Positions 1 to 12,600 of a stretch of DNA of 64,000 bases are shown one piece after another. Numbering within the stretch: position 1 is the first letter of the stretch; every line of letters begins with the position of its first letter. The stretch is from Paracyclopina nana. Lineage: Eukaryota > Arthropoda > Copepoda > Cyclopoida > Cyclopettidae. The stretch lies in contig JAGUCH010000003.1 in assembly GCA_019096065.1 (NCBI GenBank), positions 8,680,001 to 8,744,000 of the forward strand, written 5' to 3'. The translations under genes were made by a program, and so were the position numbers. The notes beneath the pieces were generated by a model. It did no database searches. It was not told the origin of the DNA and worked only from the letters and a program-made list of their open reading frames with translations.

Positions 1-3000
1 TAAGTCTACGCATATTCAGTGAATCAACAGCAAGAAAAGAAAAACGGCACTTCTGCTTGCAGCCACATCAGATAAGAGACAATTGTGTATGCTGTTTCAA
101 AAAATGTAAATGAGATGAAAAATCCGAAATCGCTTTTTGCTCGAAATTGTCAAATTTCTCATGCATTGAGGAATATATTCAGTAAAAAGAGAGGCCGAAA
201 AAAGGAAGAGTCTTCCTCTCTTGCAGAAGAAGCGGCCTCGCGGCCTCTCTGAGTAGTCTCGCCATAGCCAAAGTTGGCCGTCGTCATCCACGACCTCCAG
301 AATTCCGTGCTCGGCAGTCAAATAGTGGTTTACACAACGACAACAAGTATATGCACACAACGGAATATTTCTACATGTAGAACATCATATTCGGTAAGCC
401 TCTCTTTATGGCACATAAAACGCTTTTCCCCCAACACCTCGAGGAAGTTTGGCAAATAAAAAATTCGGCTGTCTTATCATCAGATGGTTGAATAGACAGC
501 AAAACCCCAGCAATCCGGTCGGCCCATTTTTGATCTGCCTTTGAGATAGCCTTGATGCGGATAAAGAACTAGGCGCAGTTTTATGTCTTTAACAAAACTT
601 CCAGCCTTGACGAACTTTTACTAGCTTTTTTACAAGAGCAAAAGCATCCGCGACGGGCTCATTCGGACAGCTTGCTTTTGCCGGAATAGGAAACCGTCCA
701 TCTGATGCATTTTGAAGTGAAACGAGCTGAAATGAAGTAATCTGTTGGTGTGTGGCCAATAATGCGCACGTGCTAAGTGACGCTCTTCATGTGCCCAATT
801 CGAAAGAGGATTTTCTTTCATACCAGCCAACAGGGTTATTGATATACCTTCTAATGATGAAGGCAATTTGGCTTGCAGGGCTATTCAAAGGCAATAAGGA
901 GAAGAGTAGGAGCAGTCAGTGCATGGCATCATTATTATACAATTGCATTAGGAGATCCATCTAAGAATTACCAAGAGAGCGAGCATCCACCAAAGTTTAA
1001 GGGCACAATGTTCAATTTGCAAGAAGTACTCAAAATATTGTCAAGTGTGTTGTAGTTGCTTTCTAAATTGGGAGTCATAATCTTGAAATGCCACGATGTT
1101 TATCTTAATACTGCTGCTCCACGAGATTGTGACATAAGTGCATCCAATCTTTTGTTGAGCATGGAAAAAGCACCCGGAAAATAGTTGTGCCATACATATA
1201 TATATTCAACCACCCATAAACATCAAAAGTATGTGGCCTATTCAAAACCGAAAGGAGCCGAGCTGAGGAGGAAACCTTTCTTGCAACTCACTGCTGAGAC
1301 TTTGAATCAAGGTTATTTCCCAAGGTGATTACATTTATAGCCGGAATGAGCATAGCGCGCTATGCTACCACAATGTATTGACGGGACTCTGTGCCACCTG
1401 CATCTGCTGCAAAGCTTTCCCCATTCGGAGGCCCATTTTTTACTGGAAACTTGTGGTGTCCTAATGACGACAGCAATAGTATGAGGAAGGAGTGGCAAAG
1501 GAGGCATCCTTTGCTGCTCCACAATATCGTCCCCGTCGTCGTCGTTCAACCTAAATGAGATGCGCCATCAAAAAGTGGGGAGAGATGAGATGGCTCCCGA
1601 CAAGAATCACGATTATGATGATGTACACCCATACATATCCAGTACACTACAGAGTGAGGGGCTCGAGAGACAAGTTGGCAGAGCCACAGTGGGGTTATCG
1701 GTGACGTCACTCGAAAGCCCCCAACAATGCCGCGCTGATTCCGTGCAATATTTATGCTTGCCTTCTGATTATCATGATTTTTGCGAATTTTGCGAGAGAG
1801 TTATTCACAGCGTTGAGCTAGGGTGATGATGGCTGCACATGAACTTTCGTTATGGGGCCTGTGATTTTTCCCCAGAGCGTGTGCAGAAAAAACGTGCTAA
1901 GAATACGCGATGAATTGTTGCCTGTTGTCAAACTTGGCCCCAGATAAGATCACCACTACATGCAACTCATTGACTCTGGATTCTCAAAAAGAAAGCCAAT
2001 GATGGGCATGCATAAAGGCTCTAAATATTCAAGCAGTTTTTTTCTGCAAATGCGAAAAACCCTGCAGGCGCAGCGATGGATGCTATAAGCTGATGAACTG
2101 AGCATGGCTTAGTGAAAAACTTGCAAGGCGAGCAGAAAACTAAGTTGTTTACTTCCTGCCTGTCCCATCAAGGCACTATACAGAATATGCTGGCAGACGA
2201 AAGCTGTGCATCGCTGAGACAAATGTGCAAGAGTTTTTAAGGCAATCAGCTCGGAAACTGCATGCAAGTGAAGAAAAGTTGAATGGCTACTTCTTGACAG
2301 TTAGCCATATGATGTTAGCTGGAATGGATCGTGGGGGCATCGAGTTTCCCCATCTTCTGAATAAATGATGATGAAACAACAACAACAGCAGCAACGACAA
2401 CGACGATGGGATGGCCATTACGTACGACCTACATGAAAATACTTCTGAAAGAACAGCAAAAAGTTCTCTGTGACATCAATGGTGATGAGCTTTGGGTTGC
2501 TGGCGCTGCTGCACAATAATGGAACATGTCCCTCCTAATCACTCTAACTTTTACTGACGAGCCAGGCTCTAAATTTCGACCCAAGTAGTCGTTCACATAC
2601 TTTCACACTCTAACCACAGCAGCAGAGCTGGAAAACAGGACGGTTTCCTGCTTTCAAGGCAGCTAGCTGGCGACACCAACCTCAACCTCATTTGGAGAGA
2701 AATGCCACACAACTGCTCAACTTCAAAAATGCTTTAACGCTGAGTGCCTTTCTAACACGATACCATTGCAACGAAGAAGAAGAAGGTTTCAAAGTATTTC
2801 CATGAAAGTAAAAAATCGTCACTACTGCACTGCAACGCCTCTTCCTCCTCTGATGTATGCGAAAATGCAGTTTCCCTACATTTTTACTCTTTCTGCGCCG
2901 TCGTCGTGAAACCGGACAGATATCATTATGATCCATGTGTCTGGAGCTAAGCCGATCTTTCTGCATGCGTGTGAATGTAGTCGTACATTTACTGTACTTG

Positions 3001-3633
3001 ATATAGTATGCCATGAAGATATGCGCAGTGAAATGGACCTTTCTTTCCCAACCGTGATAACATTGTCCCTATTTCATACCACGCGGGCTAGACTGCCAAA
3101 TGCACGATCAGATCGCAGAAATGCCTTGATTGAGCAAAATGTTGCAGTCCGCCTCCCAATATACGTAGTAGTATGTGCCATGCATAGTTCATGAAGGCAC
3201 TGGTCGTCGTCGTCGCGCAAAAAAAGTGTCAAGATAAGTTTGTGTGTTGAGACAAGGCCCGAGCAGTTTGCAGGCAGCTCGGCGATGATGATGAATGTTA
3301 TAACCTGAAGGCTTTTTCTTTTCAGGACTACGAAGGAGATGCAGCCACTTCAATATCATCACATGTCGACACACACACAGTGAGGCTTTGAACACTATTG
3401 CTTCTTCTCCTCCTCTTTGGATGTGGTTAAAACAAGAAAGCACCACCAAAGTTACACTACTTGTGAGTCAGTGCCAAATTCTTGACGCACACAATGCTGC
3501 ACAAGTCCTGTGCCACCACTGTGCTTCTGGTGAAAGTAATCAGAAATGAGACCTCATCCACGTCCAGGAAATAAACGAAGAAGCAGGCAAAAACTCCAAG
3601 AGAGCATCTCGACAATAATAAAAGGCTCACAAA
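1..3633. other. Upstream flank without a supported gene
   Basis: I see no convincing coding exon here. Open stretches are short and lack family resemblance or paired splice signals. The sequence holds CAA/CAG/GAC triplet runs near 2380-2410 and AT-rich patches. It probably contains the promoter and 5' UTR of the sidestep-like gene whose first coding exon begins at 3634. Confidence 0.6.
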
Positions 3634-6600
3634 ATGGGCATCGATACCAATGCATCGTGCATCATCGTTGTGATTCTCATCTTATTGAAGCCACAGTATT
3701 TTCTGGCAGCTCGAGGAGAGTCTGCGGCCAATAGCCAAGACGGTAAGCAGTTTTTCAATCAGATGACTAAATGATCGATATTGTCGATGCAGTTGCGATC
3801 CCCGCTCACCAATTGTTGTCGTTGTATTTAAACGAGCCTTTGTGTACACTTAGTTGAGAGGCATAACTGTGCATAATTCTGCTCGCGAGTAAGGAGAGAA
3901 ACTCATTAAGAAAGTAAACGAAGTTGAGGAAAACTGGTGAAAAACACATCTTCTAACCAGCAAACGAGCTGCTTTAAAGTCAAATGGGACAAATAGCAGC
4001 AGCAGCAGCATTGTAAAACGCTCTAAAGTGCAACAACTCGAGAGCAAAGCAATAGCTTTCTCTTCCCCTATTGTTCAAGTACATTTTTTCATGATATTTC
4101 ATCCAGCTCCCCAATGGCACTACAACACTTATGAATAATACGCAAGCAGGGCTGATGTATAAATAATTAACAAAGAGGGAACCTTGAGAAAGTAGCATGA
4201 AGTTGAGCACCAGCAGTGGGCTAGTCTTGTAAGATTTTGAGCTCAAGCAGCAGCAGCTGCAAGCACATTTCCAAGCTTTAGCAGTCGTCGTCGACGACAA
4301 AAGGATCACTGTAATTTCCCTCAAGGGAAATGATTATAGAAGATCCTTGGTCCTGTGTGGTAATGACAGTTCCAAGTAGAGTCCACTCTCGAGCACTTTG
4401 TGCCAGAGGATCAAAAATGCCAACTTTAAATCAACCTGTCGTCTACTGTTGTTATACCATTTGAGCCAAAAGTTTTTCTCCTGCGTATTCATCTTCGCGT
4501 TTATACAGAAAAACTATCCAACGTAGGCATGTGTAGTCTAACAAAGGTGAAGTTTTCTGATCCATCTTTCCCACAACAATGGAGAAAATTGTAAAGCCTC
4601 AGAATGATGGTCATGATGGGGGGAATTTTCTCGTTGGGTAAACTATTATAGCAACCAGTCTGTCAATGCGCGAGCTGTGCTGTATGTCTCTCGCAGCTCG
4701 TGTTTTCGAGGCATATTCTCACCCGATCAAGAAAATACATGCAAGTGCTGATAAAACGATGACCAAGTAGCTGGATTATTTTATCATTTGTGTCACGCTT
4801 TTTTCAGATGCTGTCGTGCCAGTGGCAAATGTGTCCGGGCTTGTAGCAAGAAGTGCGAGGCTTCCATGTGACACACGGCCACCATCCCCGGATAACCCGC
4901 TTCTGCTGGTCATTTGGTTCAGAGAGCCCTCGCCAGATCCTATCTACAGGTACTGCCATACTGGTACAATTCCCAACAACTGTTACCCCAACTACCATAT
5001 ACCAGCTTTTCACGACATTTGGCAGAATGTGTATTATTCACGCAGGTCATCTGCAGCTAAGCGCCAGCTTCGATAGGAGAACTCCCTTCAGACGTGTGCC
5101 CTCTCTTAATTGCTTTACGACCCAAGATTTTATTCTCTACTTATATGCGCAGCTAAAAAGTGCTAATAGAGAAAGCTAATCTCGGGCTCTGCTCCAGCAG
5201 CGGATGGCCATAATTTAGGAGTAGCTGTATTTGGAAGATAAAAAAGGCGAAGCCCCCAAATTACGGATGCAGGTTAAGCGATGATAACGCTTACTTACAT
5301 TCTCATAACCGAATGGACAATAGCAGTGATATTATGAATGAGGAAGTGCAGATGCAGCATCATCATGAAGATGCCCACTCCTCGAAATTAAGTAGGCAGC
5401 ACTTTTTGATGGGGCTTTCTAATTACGAGCGACGTCGTGAATTACCTTCCATATCGCTTCTTTTTCTTCGTCTTTATGGCGAAATCAATTATTTCCTTCA
5501 ATAGGTGGACTTCTATCAAAGGATTTCCGCAAAGCTTGCCTTTGCTTTTGAGTCCAGTTCGCTTAGAATACGCTCGGTGCCGAAAATTGGCCGAGCTCCA
5601 TTACTTTTTGCAAGTAGCAAACATTTGGACGTAGAAGTCAATCCAGAGGAGATAGGCTAATTCGCCTCTCGAGCCAAAATTAACTTTTATGGGCCAACTT
5701 TGCGGATTTCTTCCATTGACTTTCGCGGGGCTTTAAAACAAATTAGCCAGAACATCTGTCGCACCTACTATTTTACCGGCAAACTTTTTCTCCTCAGCTT
5801 TGATGTTCGAGGCCAAGGGTCCGAGGTAGGGCGTCATTGGAACGATGGCAGCCTCGGAGCTCGAGCTCGCTTCGAGGAGAAAGCCCAGCCCACGCCACTC
5901 TTGTGGATCGAGGATCTTCGAGACGATGACGAGGGCACCTACCGATGCCGGGTGGATTTCAAGCACGCCCCCACGCAAAACTTCAAGATCAATCTGCGAG
6001 TTATAGGTAAATAGAAGCCAGCCTCTTCTCCTCAGAATATGGGAGTATAGCGAGCTGGAGGTCGACAGCCAAGTAGAGCCGCAATAAATTACAATTGAGA
6101 GCCCTTCCGCACGTGCTACATCTTGCCATTGATATCCCTCCTACTTGACTGCTTGACTACGGAAAAAACGTGGATTGTTTTTCCAAGCAACAAACGAAAA
6201 AAAGAGGAGGAGGAGGAGAGGGCCAAAAGAAGCAGCAGTAGCAAAAAGTAATTTGGAGAAAACTTTCAGAATTGCTGCATGCAGCTATCTAGCTGACTCC
6301 AGCTTGGCTTCTGATGCCATGGAAACCAGCTTTGCAATAGAAGGTTACAAACTAGCAGCAGCTCGTTTGTGTGTATCCTCAAAAGTGCAAGTTATGGAAG
6401 CTCCGTGAGGCGGAACTGAACTTTTTTGTCTTGTCAGCTACGTAGCTGCTCGTCTCCGCCTTCCAAAAATGCAAGGCTGCCTAATTACTAATTTTTTCCC
6501 AAGGGATGATGATACCCATCACCTAGATACTTAACAGCTCCTGACTGTAAGCCACAAGCAATCCTGATACAAGGTTTCGGATTCGAAAATCAGTTTTTTG

Positions 6601-9600
6601 GCCCAAACCCCTTGCAATAGTGTGAAAAGTTGGAAAATTAAGTTTCATGACCACTGGACCACTCTAGGGTGGTCAAGTGGTGCGGTAAGCAAAATGCTGT
6701 TTAGATTAAGGCAAAAATGAATGGGGGCCTAGCTGGAGGTGTGGGTATGGCCAGAAATCAACTATACCCTAATTATCTAGGCCCTGGGGGGGTCTCTAGG
6801 TGTCAGGGAAAAAAAGTTGAAAAACGTAAACAAACTAGTTGAAAAATGGCCAAAATTCACTTTTTCCGACCCTACTTTGAGGGCATTTTCCTCCCATGTC
6901 AGTGGATGGATTTTTGATTTTTCAACTCTGGATGAAAGTCAAAGATTGGAACTGTCATTACAAAAAAGAAAATTCATTATATGTCTGCAGATGGAGCTCC
7001 TGGAGCGATTCAAAAATACACATTTTTTACAAAAATGACTTTACAGTAAAACATATAAAACTGACAAGCGGAAGTGAAGTCAAATACAAACATTTTTTTA
7101 TCATCACAAACATGTCAGTGCACACCCAGAGGCTTCTCCCAAACAAAAAAATTCAGGATATATAGGCCCTGCCCCTGGCCAGGAGCCTGGGCGGTCCCAT
7201 TTATTCTCTGCTGTAACAGCTACATAGGCCAACAGGGAGCCCTTGGCTCCCATGTCAGTGGATGAAAGTGTCCTTTTTTGGCCTCCTGAGGTCTGTGCTG
7301 ACCTTGAGGCTTGGGCCAATCAAAACAATTCAGGGTACATTGGCCCTGGCCAGGAGCCAGGGCGGTACCGGTTATGCTCTACTGCAGCAGCTTCATAGGC
7401 CAACAGGTAGCCCCTGGCTCCCATGTCAGTGGATGAAAGTGTCCTTTTTTGGCCTCCTGAGGTCTGTGCTGACCTGGAGGCTTGGTCCAAGCAAAAAAAT
7501 TCAGGGTACATTGGCCCTGGCCAGGAGCCAGGGCGGTACTGGTTATGCTCTGCTGCAGCAGCTACATAGGCCAACAGGGAGCCCCTGGCTCCCATGTCAG
7601 TGGATGAAAGTGCCCTTTTTCAGCCTCCTGAGGTCTGTGCTGACCTGGAGGCTTGGTCCAAGCAAAAAAATTCAGGGTACATTGGCCCTGGCCAGGAGCC
7701 AGGGCGGTACTGGTTATGCTCTGCTGCAGCAGCTACATAGGCCAACAGGGAGCCCCTGGCTCCCATGTCAGTGGATGAAAGTGCCCTTTTTCAGCCTCCT
7801 GAGGTCTGTGCTGACCTGGAGGCTTGGTCCAAGCAAAAAAATTCAGGGTACATTGGCCCTGGCCAGGAGCCAGGGCGGTACCGGTTATACTCTGCTGCAG
7901 CAGCTACATAGGCCAACAGGTAGCCCCTGGCTCCCATGTCAGTGGATGAAAGTGTCCTTTTTCAGCCTCCTGAGGTCTGTGCTGGCCTGGAGGCTTGGTC
8001 CAAATAAAAAAATTCAGGGTACATTGGCCCTGGCCAGGAGCCAGGGCGGTACTGGTTATGCTCTGCTGCAGCAGCTACATAGGCCAACAGGGAGCCCCTG
8101 GCTCCCATGTCAGTGGATGAAAGTGCCCTTTTTCAGCCTCCTGAGGTCTGTGCTGACCTGGAGGCTTGGTCCAAGCAACAAAATTCAGGGTACATTGGCG
8201 TTGGCCCGGAGCCAGGGCGGTACTGGTTATACACTCTGCTGCAGCAGCTACATAGGCCAATAGGGAGCCCCTGGCTCCCATGTCAGTGGATGAAAGTGTC
8301 CTTTTTCATCCTCCTGAGGTCCAAAAGCAAAGAAGATCTGAACACCGATGAATTGTGGGTAGAAATGGAGTCCCATTTGTGATCAAAAGGTCTAATGAAT
8401 CCTTGAAAATAAATTTGATAAACAGGCTATTGATCTGAGAGTCTGAAAAAACTCATAAGAATGAAAAATTAACAAAATGTATAGCTGAAACTGCCCAGAC
8501 CAATGTACCCTGAATTGTTTTGATTGGCCCAAGCCTCAAGGTCAGCACAGACCTCAGGAGGCCAAAAAAGGACACTTTCATCCACTGACATGGGAGCCAA
8601 GGGCTCCCTGTTGGCCTATGTAGCTGTTACAGCAGAGAATAAATGGGACCGCCCAGGCTCCTGGCCAGGGGCAGGGCCTATATATCCTGAATTTTTTTGT
8701 TTGGGAGAAGCCTCTGGGTGTGCACTGACATGTTTGTGATGATAAAAAAATGTTTGTATTTGACTTCACTTCCGCTTGTCAGTTTTATATGTTTTACTGT
8801 AAAGTCATTTTTGTAAAAAATGTGTATTTTTGAATCGCTCCAGGAGCTCCATCTGCAGACATATAATGAATTTTCTTTTTTGTAATGACAGTTCCAATCT
8901 TTGACTTTCATCCAGAGTTGAAAAATCAAAAATCCATCCACTGACATGGGAGGAAAATGCCCTCAAAGTAGGGTCGGAAAAAGTGAATTTTGGCCATTTT
9001 TCAACTAGTTTGTTTACGTTTTTCAACTTTTTTTCCCTGACACCTAGAGACCCCCCCAGGGCCTAGATAATTAGGGTATAGTTGATTTCTGGCCATACCC
9101 ACACCTCCAGCTAGGCCCCCATTCATTTTTGCCTTAATCTAAACAGCATTTTGCTTACCGCACCACTTGACCACCCTAGAGTGGTCCAGTGGTCATGAAA
9201 CTTAATTTTCCAACTTTTCACACTATTGCAAGGGGTTTGGGCCAAAAAACTGATTTTCGAATCCGAAACCTTGTATCAGGATTGCTTGTGGCTTACAGTC
9301 AGGAGCTGTTAAACAAGAGCCAGTTTTTGAAAGCACCAAATTAGCAGCAGGCCTGGCTTTCATGCAAGAAAAGTTTCTCCTTCATAGCACGTGTCAAAAT
9401 CATCCCTTATCAAAGCATGCAGGCTTAAAAGGTAGTCGACGACGACTACTTAAATCGGGATGGGGCTGTGAAGGATGCATTGAGCGACTTTATTGAGCGT
9501 AACAAATGGGCACTAGGATATCGACTGTAACGATCTGAGCTTAAAAGCTCTCGATACTTTTTTAGCAGCGCGCCGCCACTGCTGTTATCTTTTAATAAAT

Positions 9601-12600
9601 TTCTTCCGGACTTTTTCTTCGACGGTGGTGCAAACTTCTAGGTTTTATGACTAAGTAAGCCTTACTCTTCTTTGCGGGGAAAATGGGATTTCGCCAGCAG
9701 TGGGAGACACATTTGCATTCACGACGCCGCACAATGCCTTATGGCACCACACCACTGTCGTCTTTCAAGTTTTACGCTAATAGCCCCCCTTCCTTTAGCC
9801 ATGTTGAAACTCTAACGAATCAAACTGGCTAATCTTTTTTAATTAGCCAGGCGCAAAATTTGATAACGAAGCGCACGGGTTTTCAAGTGTTTCGTCTAAT
9901 TGGTTTATTTCCCTGCCATAACAATAGAGCGCATATGCCAAATTGAGGCTTACCCAGGCTGCATATAAGCAATGCTGTTTCCACAACGAGCCAATCCTCG
10001 CCGCCGCTAGATGGCCCATTATTTAGATTCCAAGGTGCCAGTGCGCAATATGCCGATATAGTACGTTTCAGCCACCTACTTGCACTATCATGATATGATA
10101 TTTTTGGCCGAAAGGCAAAACTTTCATCTTTGGGAAGTAGAAATGACACACATGTGCCGATTTGCAACCTTCATCCTGAGCCTCGCTTTCACATATACAC
10201 TATGTTTCCCTTTTGTCTCCAGAGCGTTGTCATTAATTTTCTACTTTTTGAGGCAGCAGGCTTTCATCCACAATGCTTGTGTTTTCTTCGCCGTGGAAGT
10301 ATATGGGAAAAAGACTTCGAGATAAAAGGGCAATTACTTGAGCAAAGGATTGTTTGCCGAACGACCTTGCGACACGAAAGTATAATGATTAGTCTGAGAA
10401 CACAAGGATATTTGACCGATAACCATTGCTTTTTCCATGGGCTGCTGCCGGAGAAACTTTTGAGACGTGTCAGCACAGTTGGCATATACAACATATAGAA
10501 TTACTTTGGTTATGACCAGCAATTCCACAACAACGAGAAATTAATCAAGATTGATGATCAACAGAGCCAGAATTGACATGGATACAATAAATACCAACAC
10601 TGTAGCAGTATCTGGCAACCGAAGTTTTTAATGCTGCAAACGCCATGTAATAACAACAGTGAGAGGGAACAAATAACGAGGCTCGCTGCAAACAGCCACA
10701 AAAACATCCTAGGTCGTTAATTTTAACCTACATGAAACGGCTTATCAAAACTGTCTCCCATACTATCTGTATATGGGAAAAAATTATGCGGGCTTTTTTG
10801 CCATTTCAGTCCCTCCTGGTCGCCCCGTCATCTATAACGAGAGAGGGATCCTGGTAGAAACTAATCTAGGCCCCTACAACGAGGGAATGGAACTCATCTT
10901 AACCTGCAGTGTCAGCGGAGGTAAGTCAAAGAATTTCTCGCACACAGTGAAAAAATTCCACTGCAGCTGCGTAATAGTACTGCATGCGCATGCACAAAAG
11001 GCACTTTAAAACTCCTCCTCGGAAAAGGGAGAAAAACTCGCCCAATATAAGTTTTTTAGGTGGAGGAGCAAGAGAAAAAGTGACATTTTGCTCGTAGTAG
11101 TATTTCGTTTGAAAGCTGATGACGCAAGGAGAATTTTAAACCGACGGCGATGCGGGGTTTCCTAAATTGTTGCCGCCCAAGCAGAGCTAGCCCAGAATTT
11201 GAGCAGAAAATGCGATTATGGCATTATTTTTTCCTCTGTGTGCCAAATATAGCTCTTTGGCGAAACTTTCGGAAGTATTGCACTCACTCATGCTGTATTT
11301 CTTGCTGCATTTTTTTCATGACCGTTAAATGAATAGCTCTTTTAGGGCCATGCCACGCTGACACCTTTTATTTGGAGTGTTGCTAAATCCCAGGTCGCTT
11401 TCTCTGGCTGGTCTTGTTTTTTCCCTCGGGTCCCTTTTTCACTGAATCCCCAGCTTGTACATGGTAGTGTTGTGGTAGTATTCTATTCAAGCTCTACGCA
11501 CACACACACATTTTAATGGCTTTCCAACCGACTGAAAAAGCTATTGAGATTCATTTGCTTCCCATGCACTGCTACGTATAGCAGAGTGCTAAGCAATGCT
11601 TTGTTGGCTAATTTTTTAAGGGCCACGCCGCCATCACCACGTCGTCCCTTGGGAGCCACGAGCGTGCGATAATTACCAGCCAAACAATGCAAGTGCCTAT
11701 ATAACAACGTTATGCTGCTATACCAGTAACGCTCACTGCACCGTCGGGAATTTGTTGCTACTCTAGCCAGCTGCTTTGAAATTAGATCTTACTCAAAGGA
11801 TGAAACATATCGCGTTGGCCCTTTTTCCACCACTTGTCCTCCAAGTGCCGAGGCTCTGTGCCGCATTGAAGTGCCCAACCATTAGTTCTGCTTGCCTCTA
11901 CTAGAAATGGCAAAAACGACGACCTAGCCCATTACCGGGTCATGCTTTTGCCAAAAAAAAGTGGTGCGGGTCACGGAGGTTGCATATAATAAGTGCTCGT
12001 AATTATTTGATGCTCTCTCCCGGCACAAGTGCCCTGGTGGTGGCCTTGCGCAGACGGGATGAGTGTAAAATCCATCGTTGCTTCTCGGGGATAAGATTAA
12101 TGGATGCTTTCTATAGGAATATGCCGAGGGTATATAGCTAGCGCGCGCGTGGCGCAATCACATCATTGAACCTTTGTGTGCTGGTAGCGTAGGTAAATGT
12201 GTGAAAGTTGGCGGAAATGTGCCTCTTTTGAATTCAGGAAGATTGAAAAGTCCCATAACGAGATTATCCCCCTAGCTAGCAACGTCCAATACTTAAAGCT
12301 CATCCTGTTGGGGCCTCAATTCAGCTTTTTCCAAAGCTGCTGCAGCCTTGAACACAGATTTGGCCGGTAGGGGGAATCGGTGAGCACTTGCAGCGTAAAA
12401 GGGTTTGTTTTTGCAAAGAGGATCATCGAATCTCCTTGCATGCGCACGCAAACGGAGAAGAGCCACCAGGATTTGTTGGACCCAATTTAAAACTGAATAA
12501 GCCAGCAGAATCAGCTGTTGTAGATTGGAAGTAATTCATCACTGCCAGATTGTGTGAAAGGGCGACTACTTTCGAATATTTGTCGTCCCTACACAACTAT

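Larger units (their letters stand above)
6531..9312. mobile_element. TTAA-flanked foldback DNA transposon (piggyBac-like, non-autonomous)
   Basis: A 2,782-bp insertion in intron 3 of the sidestep-like gene. It is bounded by TTAA on both sides (6531-6534 and 9309-9312), with ends reading TTAACAGCTCCTGACTGTAA and its reverse complement. Two inverted arms of 813 bp (6531-7343 and 8500-9312) enclose a 171-bp tandem array and a 178-bp unique spacer (8322-8499). No transposase is encoded. TTAA target sites are typical of the piggyBac superfamily, but the tips do not start with the usual CCC-type terminus, so the family is inferred from the target site alone. The arms have the same length and identical translations over about 500 bp, which suggests a young insertion or arm-to-arm gene conversion. 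Confidence 0.75.

Noticed and set aside
7262-8263. 333-codon open frame with a 57-residue repeat
   Set aside because: It follows from a 171-bp (57-codon) tandem repeat inside a transposon; frames in the arms are equally open on both strands and show no protein family.
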